Of a DNA stretch of 64,000 bases, positions 54,975 through 63,158 are shown piece by piece. How positions within the stretch are numbered: the stretch's first letter is position 1; each line of letters begins with the position of its first letter. Origin of the DNA: Halobacillus salinarum (GTDB taxonomy: Bacteria; Bacillota; Bacilli; Bacillales; Halobacillaceae). The stretch spans positions 620,001 through 684,000 of the forward strand of contig NZ_CP095073.1 of the NCBI RefSeq assembly GCF_022919095.1. Reading direction: 5' to 3'. Both the position numbers and the translations under genes were made by a program. The notes below the pieces were generated by a model. That model saw only the letters and a program-made list of their open reading frames with translations, searched no databases and was not told where the DNA came from.

Positions 54975-57634
54975 TTTCCATTCTCCTCTTCAAAATGAAT
55001 ACAGATCGTTTGGTAACCTTTGCTAAGAATTGGTGCTGCGTCTTTTTCTGTCTTTTCTTCCGCCAAGTTTACGGTATCGAACGACAAGGGTTGTTCTGTG
55101 GAAAGCTTTAAGTCTACCGGGCTGGATGTTGGATTAAATACGCGCATGATTCCGGATGGTTTTTCATGGGCTCTTTTCACAGTACTCACAAAAACATCTT
55201 TATTTTCAATTGCCAGCAGAGAATATTCTAAGGGCAGGGAGCTCAGCGGCTGAGGAATCTCGAACCGATCGAGACGTTCTTCAAAAGTATTTAAACTTTG
55301 GTGCTGATAAGTGACGTAACGCTCCAAATAACGGTCTGCCAACTCAAAGTATTCCGTTTCTGTTCCTGTATTCCCGCTGAGCGACAGCGCATATTCAAAG
55401 CTCATCGTCTCCTGCATCTGTGCGTCTGGTGTAGTGACGACTTTATTATTAATTCCTGAAGCCCTGCCAGGACGCCAGAGCAGATCATCTCGTCCGAGCA
55501 AGCCGACACTGCGATACAAAGTTAAAGCAAGCTGCCCTTCATGTTTAAGCACTTCATATTCTTTTAACCCTTTTGTAAAAGCAGCCATCGTTCCTGCTTC
55601 CCCAGAGACACCCGCGAACTGTTCAATAGTGTAAATAGGCACCGGCGCTTCTTTATAACCATTTTCCCTCCAATCCTTTAATCTAGGTTCTTCGGTCGAT
55701 CGGTGAATCAAGCTGTAACCCTGGTCGCCGAACGATTCCTTTGGTTCATGAACAGGGGTTTTCAGAAGTACACGAACTCTATGATCTTTAATTTGATTGT
55801 CCAGCTTGTGTTCGACACGGACAAGTGGCTCATCTTTCCTCAGCTCGACATGTGTTTCAATGCTCAATGTCTCATGTGGACCATTATTCTTCCGGGACTC
55901 AAGGTCTGGGGGAAGTGATAAGTGATGTTTGATCACCATTTTTTCCACATGCTCTGATTTATTTACAAATTCAAGAGAAGCTTTTCCGGATAAAATAGGA
56001 AGATCTCCCGGAAGTGGAGAGTAATCATACGAATCTCCTGCATCAGCTGTATCTTCAAACTGTATAAAATCATTAACGGATAATTCAGCAGCCAATTCTT
56101 TCAGATTAAGCCTGCCATTTTCCAGGCTGATCTCAAAAAATTCATTTTGAATGGAGCTGTCTTCGGACTGTTCCAGCTGGTATGAAGGGTTAGTGTCATT
56201 CACAACTTGAAGAGTCGTGTAACCTAAAGAAGGGATTTTCACTTCAGCGAGAAGGAGTTCAGTACGGTAGTAACCAGGGATTTCTACTTCTTTATCTCCA
56301 TCAGCTGTGACTACGATTTTTTTGCCGCCGCTTAAATATTCCTGCTTTGTTATGGTAAATGGAAGAGTCTCATGAGTGACTGTTTGAATCGAAAATTCTT
56401 TAGACCTCGTAAATAGTACCGTGGAAACGGAAGTCGTATGCGGCTTTGGCAAGGTATTAAAAATTAACAGAATATCCTCCATTTGCTGAGATTCGCTGAC
56501 GGCAGAAGTCATTTGTTTTTTTATGACGTTCATTAAACCGTCTGCCTGGCGATTTACTTTGACGAGCCTCTTTACAATATCTTGATTCGTATCATCTGAA
56601 TTACAGCCTCCAATGCTGTCATGCGCGTGGACGTCGAACAGTTCTTTCCACATAAGATCAAGCCATTCCTGCGGATAGCGCAGCCCGACAGACTGGCCGA
56701 TTAGTGCCAAGGGCTCCAGCTGATTGATAATTTTGTGTTCAGCTATATGGTTTAACTTTTTAATATCGTACCGCTGGGACTTGATTGTACGGTGGATACG
56801 AGAGTTTTCTGTTGCCAATAATTCTCCTTCGATCATGTGGTCGAAGGATTGATCGTTCCATGTTTCATTCATGTACGTTTCATAATCTGATAAGACATAT
56901 TCATATGTGTCGTCTTTTTCGTTCAGCTTATTAATGGTTTCCGGAAAGTGGTCTCTGACCAGCACCTGGTCTCCTCCTGCCGGAAGAAGCAGGTGGTTTG
57001 TATCACGATTGAGCTTAGCTAATTTTTCAAGCATCGGCTGAAGCCGCCCTTTGTGGAATTCCTCATCAGAACTTAGGAATTTCCCCGGTCCATACCCTAA
57101 ATGAATCAGATTGGCTTGTACTTGTGCTCCATCAGGGGATCCCCAGATAAAGTTTAAATTCTCGTCAAGTTCATCCGTATAAAGCCCTCTTTGCAGGATG
57201 GCATAATCCATTCCGAACCCTTTGAAAATGGAAGGCAGATAGCGGTTTTGGCCGAAAATATCCGGCAGATAGCCGATGTTCATCGAATGTCCCAGGCGCT
57301 TGCTGCCCTTCACACCATAAAGGAGGTTACGCACGAGCGATTCTTTGTGGACCAGTAGAGAGTCCGCCTGGGTGTACCATGGTCCCACAAAAATCCTTTT
57401 CGCTTCTACGAGCTGTCTCAGCCTTTGAAATTGAAGCGGGCGGACTTTTAAATATTCCTCGACAATCGATAATTGGGCATCAAACACATATCCGTGATAG
57501 TCTTCGTTATTTTCAAGTAAATGGATGAGATGGTCCATATTTTCTGCAAGCAGAATATTTGAATCTTCGATTGTAAAATACCATTCCCTGTCCCAATGAG
57601 AATGGGGAACCACATAGACACGTTTTTTGGTCAT
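54971..57634 (-). CDS. mngB: GH38 alpha-mannosidase, mannosylglycerate hydrolase type
   Basis: The 887-residue GH38 enzyme shows VVPHSHWDREWYFT (metal-binding His and Asp), the nucleophile region GYLPDIFGQNRYLPSIFKGF and AHDSIGGCNSDDTN. Length and PTS neighbour match E. coli MngB (877 residues), which hydrolyses 2-O-(6-phosphomannosyl)-glycerate to mannose-6-phosphate and glycerate. No signal peptide is present, consistent with cytoplasmic action on PTS-phosphorylated substrate. GGAGGGAG precedes the ATG. Substrate is inferred from context with PTS and glycerate kinase genes. Confidence 0.88.
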   Translation of the reverse strand: MTKKRVYVVPHSHWDREWYFTIEDSNILLAENMDHLIHLLENNEDYHGYVFDAQLSIVEEYLKVRPLQFQRLRQLVEAKRIFVGPWYTQADSLLVHKESLVRNLLYGVKGSKRLGHSMNIGYLPDIFGQNRYLPSIFKGFGMDYAILQRGLYTDELDENLNFIWGSPDGAQVQANLIHLGYGPGKFLSSDEEFHKGRLQPMLEKLAKLNRDTNHLLLPAGGDQVLVRDHFPETINKLNEKDDTYEYVLSDYETYMNETWNDQSFDHMIEGELLATENSRIHRTIKSQRYDIKKLNHIAEHKIINQLEPLALIGQSVGLRYPQEWLDLMWKELFDVHAHDSIGGCNSDDTNQDIVKRLVKVNRQADGLMNVIKKQMTSAVSESQQMEDILLIFNTLPKPHTTSVSTVLFTRSKEFSIQTVTHETLPFTITKQEYLSGGKKIVVTADGDKEVEIPGYYRTELLLAEVKIPSLGYTTLQVVNDTNPSYQLEQSEDSSIQNEFFEISLENGRLNLKELAAELSVNDFIQFEDTADAGDSYDYSPLPGDLPILSGKASLEFVNKSEHVEKMVIKHHLSLPPDLESRKNNGPHETLSIETHVELRKDEPLVRVEHKLDNQIKDHRVRVLLKTPVHEPKESFGDQGYSLIHRSTEEPRLKDWRENGYKEAPVPIYTIEQFAGVSGEAGTMAAFTKGLKEYEVLKHEGQLALTLYRSVGLLGRDDLLWRPGRASGINNKVVTTPDAQMQETMSFEYALSLSGNTGTETEYFELADRYLERYVTYQHQSLNTFEERLDRFEIPQPLSSLPLEYSLLAIENKDVFVSTVKRAHEKPSGIMRVFNPTSSPVDLKLSTEQPLSFDTVNLAEEKTEKDAAPILSKGYQTICIHFEEENGK

Positions 57635-57660
57635 ACCAAAATCTCCCTCCTAAGGTAACA

Positions 57661-57687
57661 GCCAGTTCGAAGCGGACCCGAACTGGC
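57661..57687. other. Stem-loop between PTS and GH38 genes
   Basis: GCCAGTTCG pairs with CGAACTGGC, loop of 9 bases, in the 65-base gap between the PTS stop and the GH38 start. There is no T tract, so it is more likely an mRNA stabilising or processing element than a terminator. Confidence 0.5.
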
Positions 57688-57699
57688 TCATAAGCTTGT

Positions 57700-59664
57700 T
57701 TATATTTTGATTCGTCCTCGTTTGATCAGCGTAAATCGTATGAAAATATTCGCAAAAGCAATGAATAAAGTACCAGCGAGAAGACCGATGATATAAGCCC
57801 ACAAATTTTCTACGAGCGGCCATCCCCAAAACGCAGGAAGCGGATACCACTGCACAGCTCCTAAAAGAACAGCTGTCACAGATCCAATAATTGCCCCTAA
57901 AATATTGATGGGAATCGTAATAATTGGATTTCTCAACATAAAAGGGATAGCTCCTTCACTAATGGCAATAAGTCCAAGTAAAATGGAAGTGTTCCCTGTA
58001 ATACGCAGGTTTTCATCAAATACACGGCGCCCCACTACAAACCGGTCCAATACTGTAGCCAGCCCTAGTCCAATTGGCGGGATGACGATAGAGAGTACTC
58101 GCGGCGTCAGTGGGAAAATCTGATCACCGGCAAGACCTATAGCAATCGCACCAGCGGCCTTGTTGATCGGTCCGCCTAAGTCAAAGGCTGTAGCTGCTGC
58201 AATGATCGTCGATAATACGATGGCTCCTGACTCCTGTGCGGATTCAATGGTTGTGCGAAGCAGTTCGTTCAGGCCGCCAAACACTGGATCAACGATATAA
58301 AAATTTAATAAGAAAACAGATAATACACTGATGGCTGGAATGATCAGCATCGGTTTCATCGCTTGGAAATTCTTCGAAAGCTTGATTTTTTGATTTAAAA
58401 ATTTGGCGATATACCCGGCTGCCAAACCGAGGATTAAAGCACCAAGGAATCCAGATGGAACACCATCTTCCACTCCCCAGAAACGATAGTGGATCCCGGC
58501 AGCAAACAAGCCTCCAATAAATCCGGATACAATCCCTACACGGTCAGCAAGGGAATAGGCAGTGAAGGCAGCGAAGATCGGGTACATAAACTGAAAAATC
58601 ATAAAACCAAATTTATCTAAGTAGTGTAGAATCTTAAAGAATTCATTATCGGAAGTAGCATAGCTGATATCATTAATCTCATTAACAAGTCCAAATGGAA
58701 TCGCGCCTAGTTTCGCAATTCCCATCATTAAACCGGCGGCTACGATTACGGGGATCATATAAGAAATACCAGTCATGATCGCCTGGCCCATTTCTGCCAA
58801 TACGCCAGTTTTGTTTTGAGAGGGTACAGAAGACTCGTCGCTTCCATTTCCTTCTACAATACCGTCAGGATTGCTCAGCACACGCTCAATCATTTCCTCT
58901 CCATGTTCAAGTGGAGCAGCTACACGGGTTTGAATGAATGGAAGACCTTTAAAGCGTTCTTTCGCTTTAGGAGTGATATCTGTGGCAAAGATTACCGCAT
59001 CGGCTTGTTTAATTCTGTCTGACGTATGCTCATCTTCCAGGCCGTTTGCGCCTTGTTTCTCGGAATAGACTTTCACGCCTAATTTACGTCCTGCTTGTTC
59101 CAATGCTTCGGCAGCCATGTAAGTATGGGCAATTCCTGCTGCACAAGCAGTGACAGCCAGCACAGTTTTTGAATCGGCTTGAATATTTTCTTCTTTCTGT
59201 TCTTTCTCATAATGATCTAAAGCATCGATAAATTGCTTAGGGTTTCGTGCTTTCATCAGACCGTTATAATACTCTTTATCCATCAGTCTCGTGCTTAACT
59301 CAGCAAGCAGGCTTAAGTGGGTCGAACCTGCCTCCCCTTCAGGAATCGCCAAAAGAAATACAAGTTCCACTTGATTATTAGGATCGATGCTTTCCCAGTC
59401 CGTAATCGGCTGTTCCAGTCTTGCTACAGCAAAGCCTGCTTTTTTTACGGCCGTTGATTTTCCGTGGGGAATCGCTAATCCTGCTTCCATGCCAGTTGCA
59501 GAAACTTTCTCTCGTTCGAGAACGGTTTCATAAAATTCCTTAGTGGAAGTCACATGGTCCTGTTCATACAGCTCTTGAGCCAGCTTCCAAATAACTTCTT
59601 CTTTAGTCGTCTCAGTAAGGTCGAACCGGATTAATTCTTGGTTCGTCATTTGTGCTAGTTTCAA
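57700..59664 (-). CDS. PTS EIIABC, fructose family (mannosylglycerate type)
   Basis: This 654-residue permease has EIIA (about residues 1-155, phospho-His67 in AIPHGKS), EIIB (165-265, phospho-Cys174 in VTACAAGIAHTYMAAE) and EIIC (300-640, about nine membrane segments). The order A-B-C and length equal E. coli MngA (658), the 2-O-mannosylglycerate transporter. GH38 and glycerate kinase genes follow in the same operon. Start codon choice is open: TTG 59664 has GGGTG 7 bases upstream, ATG 59649 has no clear site. Fructose remains a possible alternative substrate. Confidence 0.88.
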   Translation of the reverse strand: MKLAQMTNQELIRFDLTETTKEEVIWKLAQELYEQDHVTSTKEFYETVLEREKVSATGMEAGLAIPHGKSTAVKKAGFAVARLEQPITDWESIDPNNQVELVFLLAIPEGEAGSTHLSLLAELSTRLMDKEYYNGLMKARNPKQFIDALDHYEKEQKEENIQADSKTVLAVTACAAGIAHTYMAAEALEQAGRKLGVKVYSEKQGANGLEDEHTSDRIKQADAVIFATDITPKAKERFKGLPFIQTRVAAPLEHGEEMIERVLSNPDGIVEGNGSDESSVPSQNKTGVLAEMGQAIMTGISYMIPVIVAAGLMMGIAKLGAIPFGLVNEINDISYATSDNEFFKILHYLDKFGFMIFQFMYPIFAAFTAYSLADRVGIVSGFIGGLFAAGIHYRFWGVEDGVPSGFLGALILGLAAGYIAKFLNQKIKLSKNFQAMKPMLIIPAISVLSVFLLNFYIVDPVFGGLNELLRTTIESAQESGAIVLSTIIAAATAFDLGGPINKAAGAIAIGLAGDQIFPLTPRVLSIVIPPIGLGLATVLDRFVVGRRVFDENLRITGNTSILLGLIAISEGAIPFMLRNPIITIPINILGAIIGSVTAVLLGAVQWYPLPAFWGWPLVENLWAYIIGLLAGTLFIAFANIFIRFTLIKRGRIKI

Positions 59665-59701
59665 TTCCCTTCACCCTTTCCTGTCTGTAAGTGTTTTCAT
59701 C

Positions 59702-59782
59702 TGCTTAATTTAGTTGTAACATAGGAATGACGCGCGCGGTTGTACAGGAAATGTACATTTGTACATACACTCGTGCTATACT
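59702..59782. promoter_or_regulatory. Divergent promoter region with three TGTACA operators
   Basis: Between the PTS operon and the RpiR gene, TGTACA occurs at 59741, 59752 and 59760. TGCTATACT (extended -10, 59774-59782) serves the RpiR gene. On the minus strand TGTACA, 17 bases, TATGTT (ending about 59718) could serve the PTS operon, its -35 coinciding with one operator. The adjacent RpiR regulator is the natural candidate to bind here. Confidence 0.5.
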
Positions 59783-59813
59783 CAAGCTAGATGGAGACAA
59801 AGGAGTACCTCAT

Positions 59814-60566
59814 ATGGGAAAACTGGTGGATGCATTTTCAACTTCCCTTCCGAATCTGACACATTCAGAAAAGCATGTCCTCTACTATGTGGAACAGCAC
59901 CTGGAAGAATCGAAATCGATGCCATTAACGAAAATGGCAGAAGTAAATAATGTCAGCACAACAACCATTGTCCGTTTGTGCCATAAACTTGGAATGGATG
60001 GTTTTGCTGAATTTAAGTATTTTTTAAGAGGATTGGAAGGCGATGTTCTTCCTGATGATCCTAATCCCATTGAACGCTATCGTAATGATATAAATGAAAG
60101 TTTAAAGCTTTTGCATCCGAAGGACTTAGAAGCGATTGCGGCAAATGTGGAGAAAGCAGATCGTATCGTCATTCTTTCTGTAGGATTAACTAAAATGATC
60201 GGAGAATACTTAAGTAAGCGATTAATGCAGGTCAATCGGTCATCCACTTACATTTATGAATCCCATATGATTGATTTAATCAGCAATTGGATTGGGGAAA
60301 ATGACCTCGTTATTTTTATTTCTTCGAGTGGAGAAACGGATACGCTGTTGAAAGCAGCAGACAAGCTTGACCATCTCAACATTTCAACAGTTGCTGTTAC
60401 CAACGATCCAACAAGCACTCTTTACACCATTGCCAGACAAGCCGTAAGCGCACCGGTGAAAAAGGCATCCTATGAAGGCTATGACGTATCTGCTCGTTCT
60501 TCCCTCGTCATGCTGGCAGACCTAATCTTTGAATACTACCTAAAATATGTAACTGAAAAAGATTAA
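59814..60566 (+). CDS. RpiR/MurR-family transcriptional regulator
   Basis: The 250-residue regulator has an N-terminal helix-turn-helix of RpiR type (LTHSEKHVLYYVEQH, VSTTTIVRLCHKLGMDGFAEFK) and a C-terminal SIS sugar-phosphate-binding domain (RIVILSVGLTKMIGEYLS, FISSSGETDTLLKAAD). It is divergent from the PTS operon, so it probably controls it in response to a phosphosugar such as mannosylglycerate-6-phosphate or mannose-6-phosphate. ATG 59814 follows AAAGGAG by 8 bases; the frame is open further upstream without a site. Confidence 0.9.
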   Translation: MGKLVDAFSTSLPNLTHSEKHVLYYVEQHLEESKSMPLTKMAEVNNVSTTTIVRLCHKLGMDGFAEFKYFLRGLEGDVLPDDPNPIERYRNDINESLKLLHPKDLEAIAANVEKADRIVILSVGLTKMIGEYLSKRLMQVNRSSTYIYESHMIDLISNWIGENDLVIFISSSGETDTLLKAADKLDHLNISTVAVTNDPTSTLYTIARQAVSAPVKKASYEGYDVSARSSLVMLADLIFEYYLKYVTEKD

Positions 60567-60598
60567 AAAAACCCATCGATTACTCGGTGGGTTTTCTT
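60565..60598. terminator. Bidirectional terminator
   Basis: AAAACCCATCGA pairs with TCGGTGGGTTTT (one T-G pair), flanked by A and T runs. It ends the RpiR gene and the convergent gluconate kinase operon. Confidence 0.8.
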
Positions 60599-60601
60599 AA
60601 T

Positions 60602-62098
60602 TTAATCAAGCTGATGCAGTTTGGAGAAAACATCCTGCATCTGCCCGGATGCTGTCTCGTAAATAGGGAAGAGCGCTCTGTACTTCGTATGATTGTCCTT
60701 AATCGGCTGGTAATAATTATCCATTGGAATAGAATTTTTAATATCTTCCAGGCTGTCCACTTCCCCGATCCCGTATAAGGCAAGCCAGGCTGCTCCCCAG
60801 GCAGAACTTTGGTGGCTTTGAGGAATATGAATCGTCTGGTTAAAGATATCAGCGAGCATTTGCACCCAAAGGGAAGATCTGGCAAAGCCTCCGCTCGCAA
60901 AGATTTTCGTGTGCTGATTGCCTAGTCTTTCAAGTGCCTTGGCGATGTGCAAAATTGAAAAGTGAACGCCCTCCATCGCAGCACGAGTCATGTGTTCTTT
61001 TTTGTGGGTAGGTGTAAGACCGATAAAAGAGCCTTTTGCCTCAGCGTTCCAGAACGGTGCTCGTTCTCCATTCAAGTATGGAAGAAACAAAAGGTTGTTG
61101 GCTCCTGGAGCCACTTTATCTGCCAATTCACTCAATTTTTCAATATCCATTTCATGACTGCCGTTCTGCCAAAGCTGCTGAAGCCAGGTAAGTACAAGAC
61201 CTCCATTGTTTGAAGGACCTCCTGTAATCCATAGATCTTCAGTAAAACTGTATGAGAATATCTCCTGACTGTCGTTTAACAGCGGCTCACTTGAAAATTG
61301 GCGGATGGCACCGCTTGTACCTATAGTGATAGCGGTCTCTCCTGGCTGAATCGCCCCGATGCCGAGATTGGCAAGCGGCCCGTCGCTGGCACCGATAATA
61401 AACGGGGTCTCTGGAAGCAGACCTGATTCTAAAGCCTTTTCTCTCGATAAACCGTCTAACCTGTACGTCGGAGGTACCGGAGTAAACAACTGTGTTTGCT
61501 CGATGGAAGCAAGCTTTAATGCCTCCTCATCCCATTCGTGACTATGAATATCAAACAGTCCTGTCGCTGCCGCAATGGAAAAATCGACTACCTTTTCATT
61601 AAACCAGCGGTAGATGAGAAATTCTTTGATTGATACGAAGAAGTCAGCTTTTTCTGCTGGCTCATAGTCATGGTTGTCCATCCAGACAAGCTTAGATAAA
61701 GGGGACATCGGGTGTAATGGAGTCCCTGTTCGTAAATAAATATCACTGCGGTTTTTCTTCAAAGCAGCGGCTTCTTTAGCGCTTCTGGCATCTGCCCATA
61801 TGATGGAAGGGGATAATGGTTTACCGGCTTCATCCATACATATCAAGGAGTGCATGGCTGTTGATATTCCTACGGCGGCAATCTCCTCATTCGAAACCGT
61901 GGATGAAGCAAGGCTTCCTTTTATCGCATCAAGAGCTGCGGATTCAATGACGAGCGGATCTTGTTCTGCGTACCCTACTTCTGGATGATGAAGTGGGTAG
62001 CCGACTTCATGCTCTGCTACTACATTTCCTTTTCGATCAAAAATAATGGATTTAGCACTGGTCGTGCCCAAATCTAATCCGATAACATAGGCCTTCAT
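60602..62098 (-). CDS. gntK: Gluconate kinase (FGGY family)
   Basis: The 498-residue FGGY kinase phosphorylates gluconate to 6-phosphogluconate with ATP. Marks are IGLDLGTTSAKSIIFD at the start, ATGLFDIHSHEWDEEAL, SDGPLANLGIGAIQPGE and SGGFARSSLWVQMLAD. It resembles Bacillus GntK, not the small enteric GntK. ATG 62098 has AAGGAGG upstream. It lies 16 bases downstream of a second RpiR regulator gene. The divergent 6-phosphogluconate dehydrogenase supports gluconate as substrate over other sugar acids or xylulose. Confidence 0.9.
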   Translation of the reverse strand: MKAYVIGLDLGTTSAKSIIFDRKGNVVAEHEVGYPLHHPEVGYAEQDPLVIESAALDAIKGSLASSTVSNEEIAAVGISTAMHSLICMDEAGKPLSPSIIWADARSAKEAAALKKNRSDIYLRTGTPLHPMSPLSKLVWMDNHDYEPAEKADFFVSIKEFLIYRWFNEKVVDFSIAAATGLFDIHSHEWDEEALKLASIEQTQLFTPVPPTYRLDGLSREKALESGLLPETPFIIGASDGPLANLGIGAIQPGETAITIGTSGAIRQFSSEPLLNDSQEIFSYSFTEDLWITGGPSNNGGLVLTWLQQLWQNGSHEMDIEKLSELADKVAPGANNLLFLPYLNGERAPFWNAEAKGSFIGLTPTHKKEHMTRAAMEGVHFSILHIAKALERLGNQHTKIFASGGFARSSLWVQMLADIFNQTIHIPQSHQSSAWGAAWLALYGIGEVDSLEDIKNSIPMDNYYQPIKDNHTKYRALFPIYETASGQMQDVFSKLHQLD

Positions 62099-62114
62099 AA
62101 TTTCCTCCTTATCT

Positions 62115-62972
62115 TCATACACGCTTCCTGGAAATGGCTTTCCTCATTTTCTGAATGGACGTTTGTGATTGGTTTTTTGTTTTCATGCTGTAACTGACAA
62201 ACAAAGAATCGATTAACGATAGTTCTGCAATTCTCGATGTTAACGCTTCAGAGCGAAATTCGGTTTCCTGAGCGACTGTAAACAGGGAAATATCTACGAG
62301 CTTCGTCAGCGGGGACTTAGCGAAATTGGTAATTGCGATCGTCTTGGCCCCGTTTTCTCTAGCTACGTCAACCAGATCAAGTGCATCTTTGTTTGAGCCT
62401 GTATGGGAAATAATAACGGCTAGATCTTTAGGCGTCAGCTGGGAAGCGGACATTAACTGCAGGTGGTTATCTGCAAAAGCGTGAGTTGACATTCCTGTAC
62501 GGATGAACTTGTGCTGAGCATCGAGGGCAACGATCCCAGAGCCACCGCTGCCATAAAAAAACACACGTTCAGCTTCAAGTAAGTAGCTCAACGCACTTTC
62601 AAGGGTATCCTGGTTTTGAATATCCCTTGAGGCTTCGAGCGCCCGTATATTAGCTTGGAAGACTTTTTCTGAGATGTCCAGTTCAGAATCATTTTCAGTA
62701 ATGGTTTCATGGATATCTTTAATAGGGTTCACGGTTTCTGATGCTAAGGCGATTTTCATTGCTTGATAGCCTTTAAAACCAAGACGCTTGCAAAACCTGA
62801 AAACCGTTGCGTCCGCGACCATTAAATCGTCGGCCACTTGATTAATTGTCGAATGAACGATTTCATCTTTATTTTCCAGTATATAATCGGCAATCAATTT
62901 TTCCTTTTCACTAAATTGACTGTAAGAAGACCTTATCCGGTTAATTACGTGTTTTGTCGGAGCATCTGCCAT
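62115..62972 (-). CDS. RpiR-family regulator of gluconate genes
   Basis: The 285-residue protein has an RpiR helix-turn-helix (INRIRSSYSQFSEKEKLIAD, VADATVFRFCKRLGFKGYQAMK) and a SIS domain (ERVFFYGSGGSGIVALDA, VIISHTGSNKDALDL). It is co-directional with gntK and divergent from the 6-phosphogluconate dehydrogenase gene. In B. subtilis gluconate genes are controlled by GntR (GntR family), so use of an RpiR regulator here is a difference. The ligand is probably 6-phosphogluconate or gluconate, by analogy only. Confidence 0.88.
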   Translation of the reverse strand: MADAPTKHVINRIRSSYSQFSEKEKLIADYILENKDEIVHSTINQVADDLMVADATVFRFCKRLGFKGYQAMKIALASETVNPIKDIHETITENDSELDISEKVFQANIRALEASRDIQNQDTLESALSYLLEAERVFFYGSGGSGIVALDAQHKFIRTGMSTHAFADNHLQLMSASQLTPKDLAVIISHTGSNKDALDLVDVARENGAKTIAITNFAKSPLTKLVDISLFTVAQETEFRSEALTSRIAELSLIDSLFVSYSMKTKNQSQTSIQKMRKAISRKRV

Positions 62973-63017
62973 ACATTTTCCTCCTATTTACCTTTAACAA
63001 GTTATCTCTATTGTATA

Positions 63018-63062
63018 TGAAAATAATTTCAATACAAAGCGAAAAAGAGTGAAAATTTTTTC
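63018..63062. promoter_or_regulatory. Candidate RpiR operators TGAAA-N4-TTTCA
   Basis: TGAAAATAATTTCA (63018-63031) is a dyad TGAAA-N4-TTTCA of the kind bound by RpiR-family regulators. A related copy TGAAAATTTTTTC starts at 63050. Both lie between the divergent regulator and dehydrogenase genes. Confidence 0.45.
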
Positions 63063-63077
63063 TTGAAAACGCTTGTA
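63063..63077. promoter_or_regulatory. Candidate cre (CcpA) site at the gnd promoter
   Basis: TTGAAAACGCTTGTA matches WTGNAANCGNWNNCW at 14 of 15 positions. It overlaps the -35 box of the dehydrogenase promoter, a position that would repress in the presence of glucose. Confidence 0.55.
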
Positions 63078-63100
63078 TTAAAAAATAATTCTTGTATAAT
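63073..63100 (+). promoter_or_regulatory. Sigma-A promoter of the 6-phosphogluconate dehydrogenase gene
   Basis: TTGTAT (63073-63078), 16 bases, TATAAT (63095-63100). Transcription would start near 63107, about 50 bases before the ATG. Confidence 0.6.
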
Positions 63101-63158
63101 CGGAAACATAGAAAAAATATTTCAAAGAGTTGCTGAGGCGGAAAAAGGGGGTTGAGAG

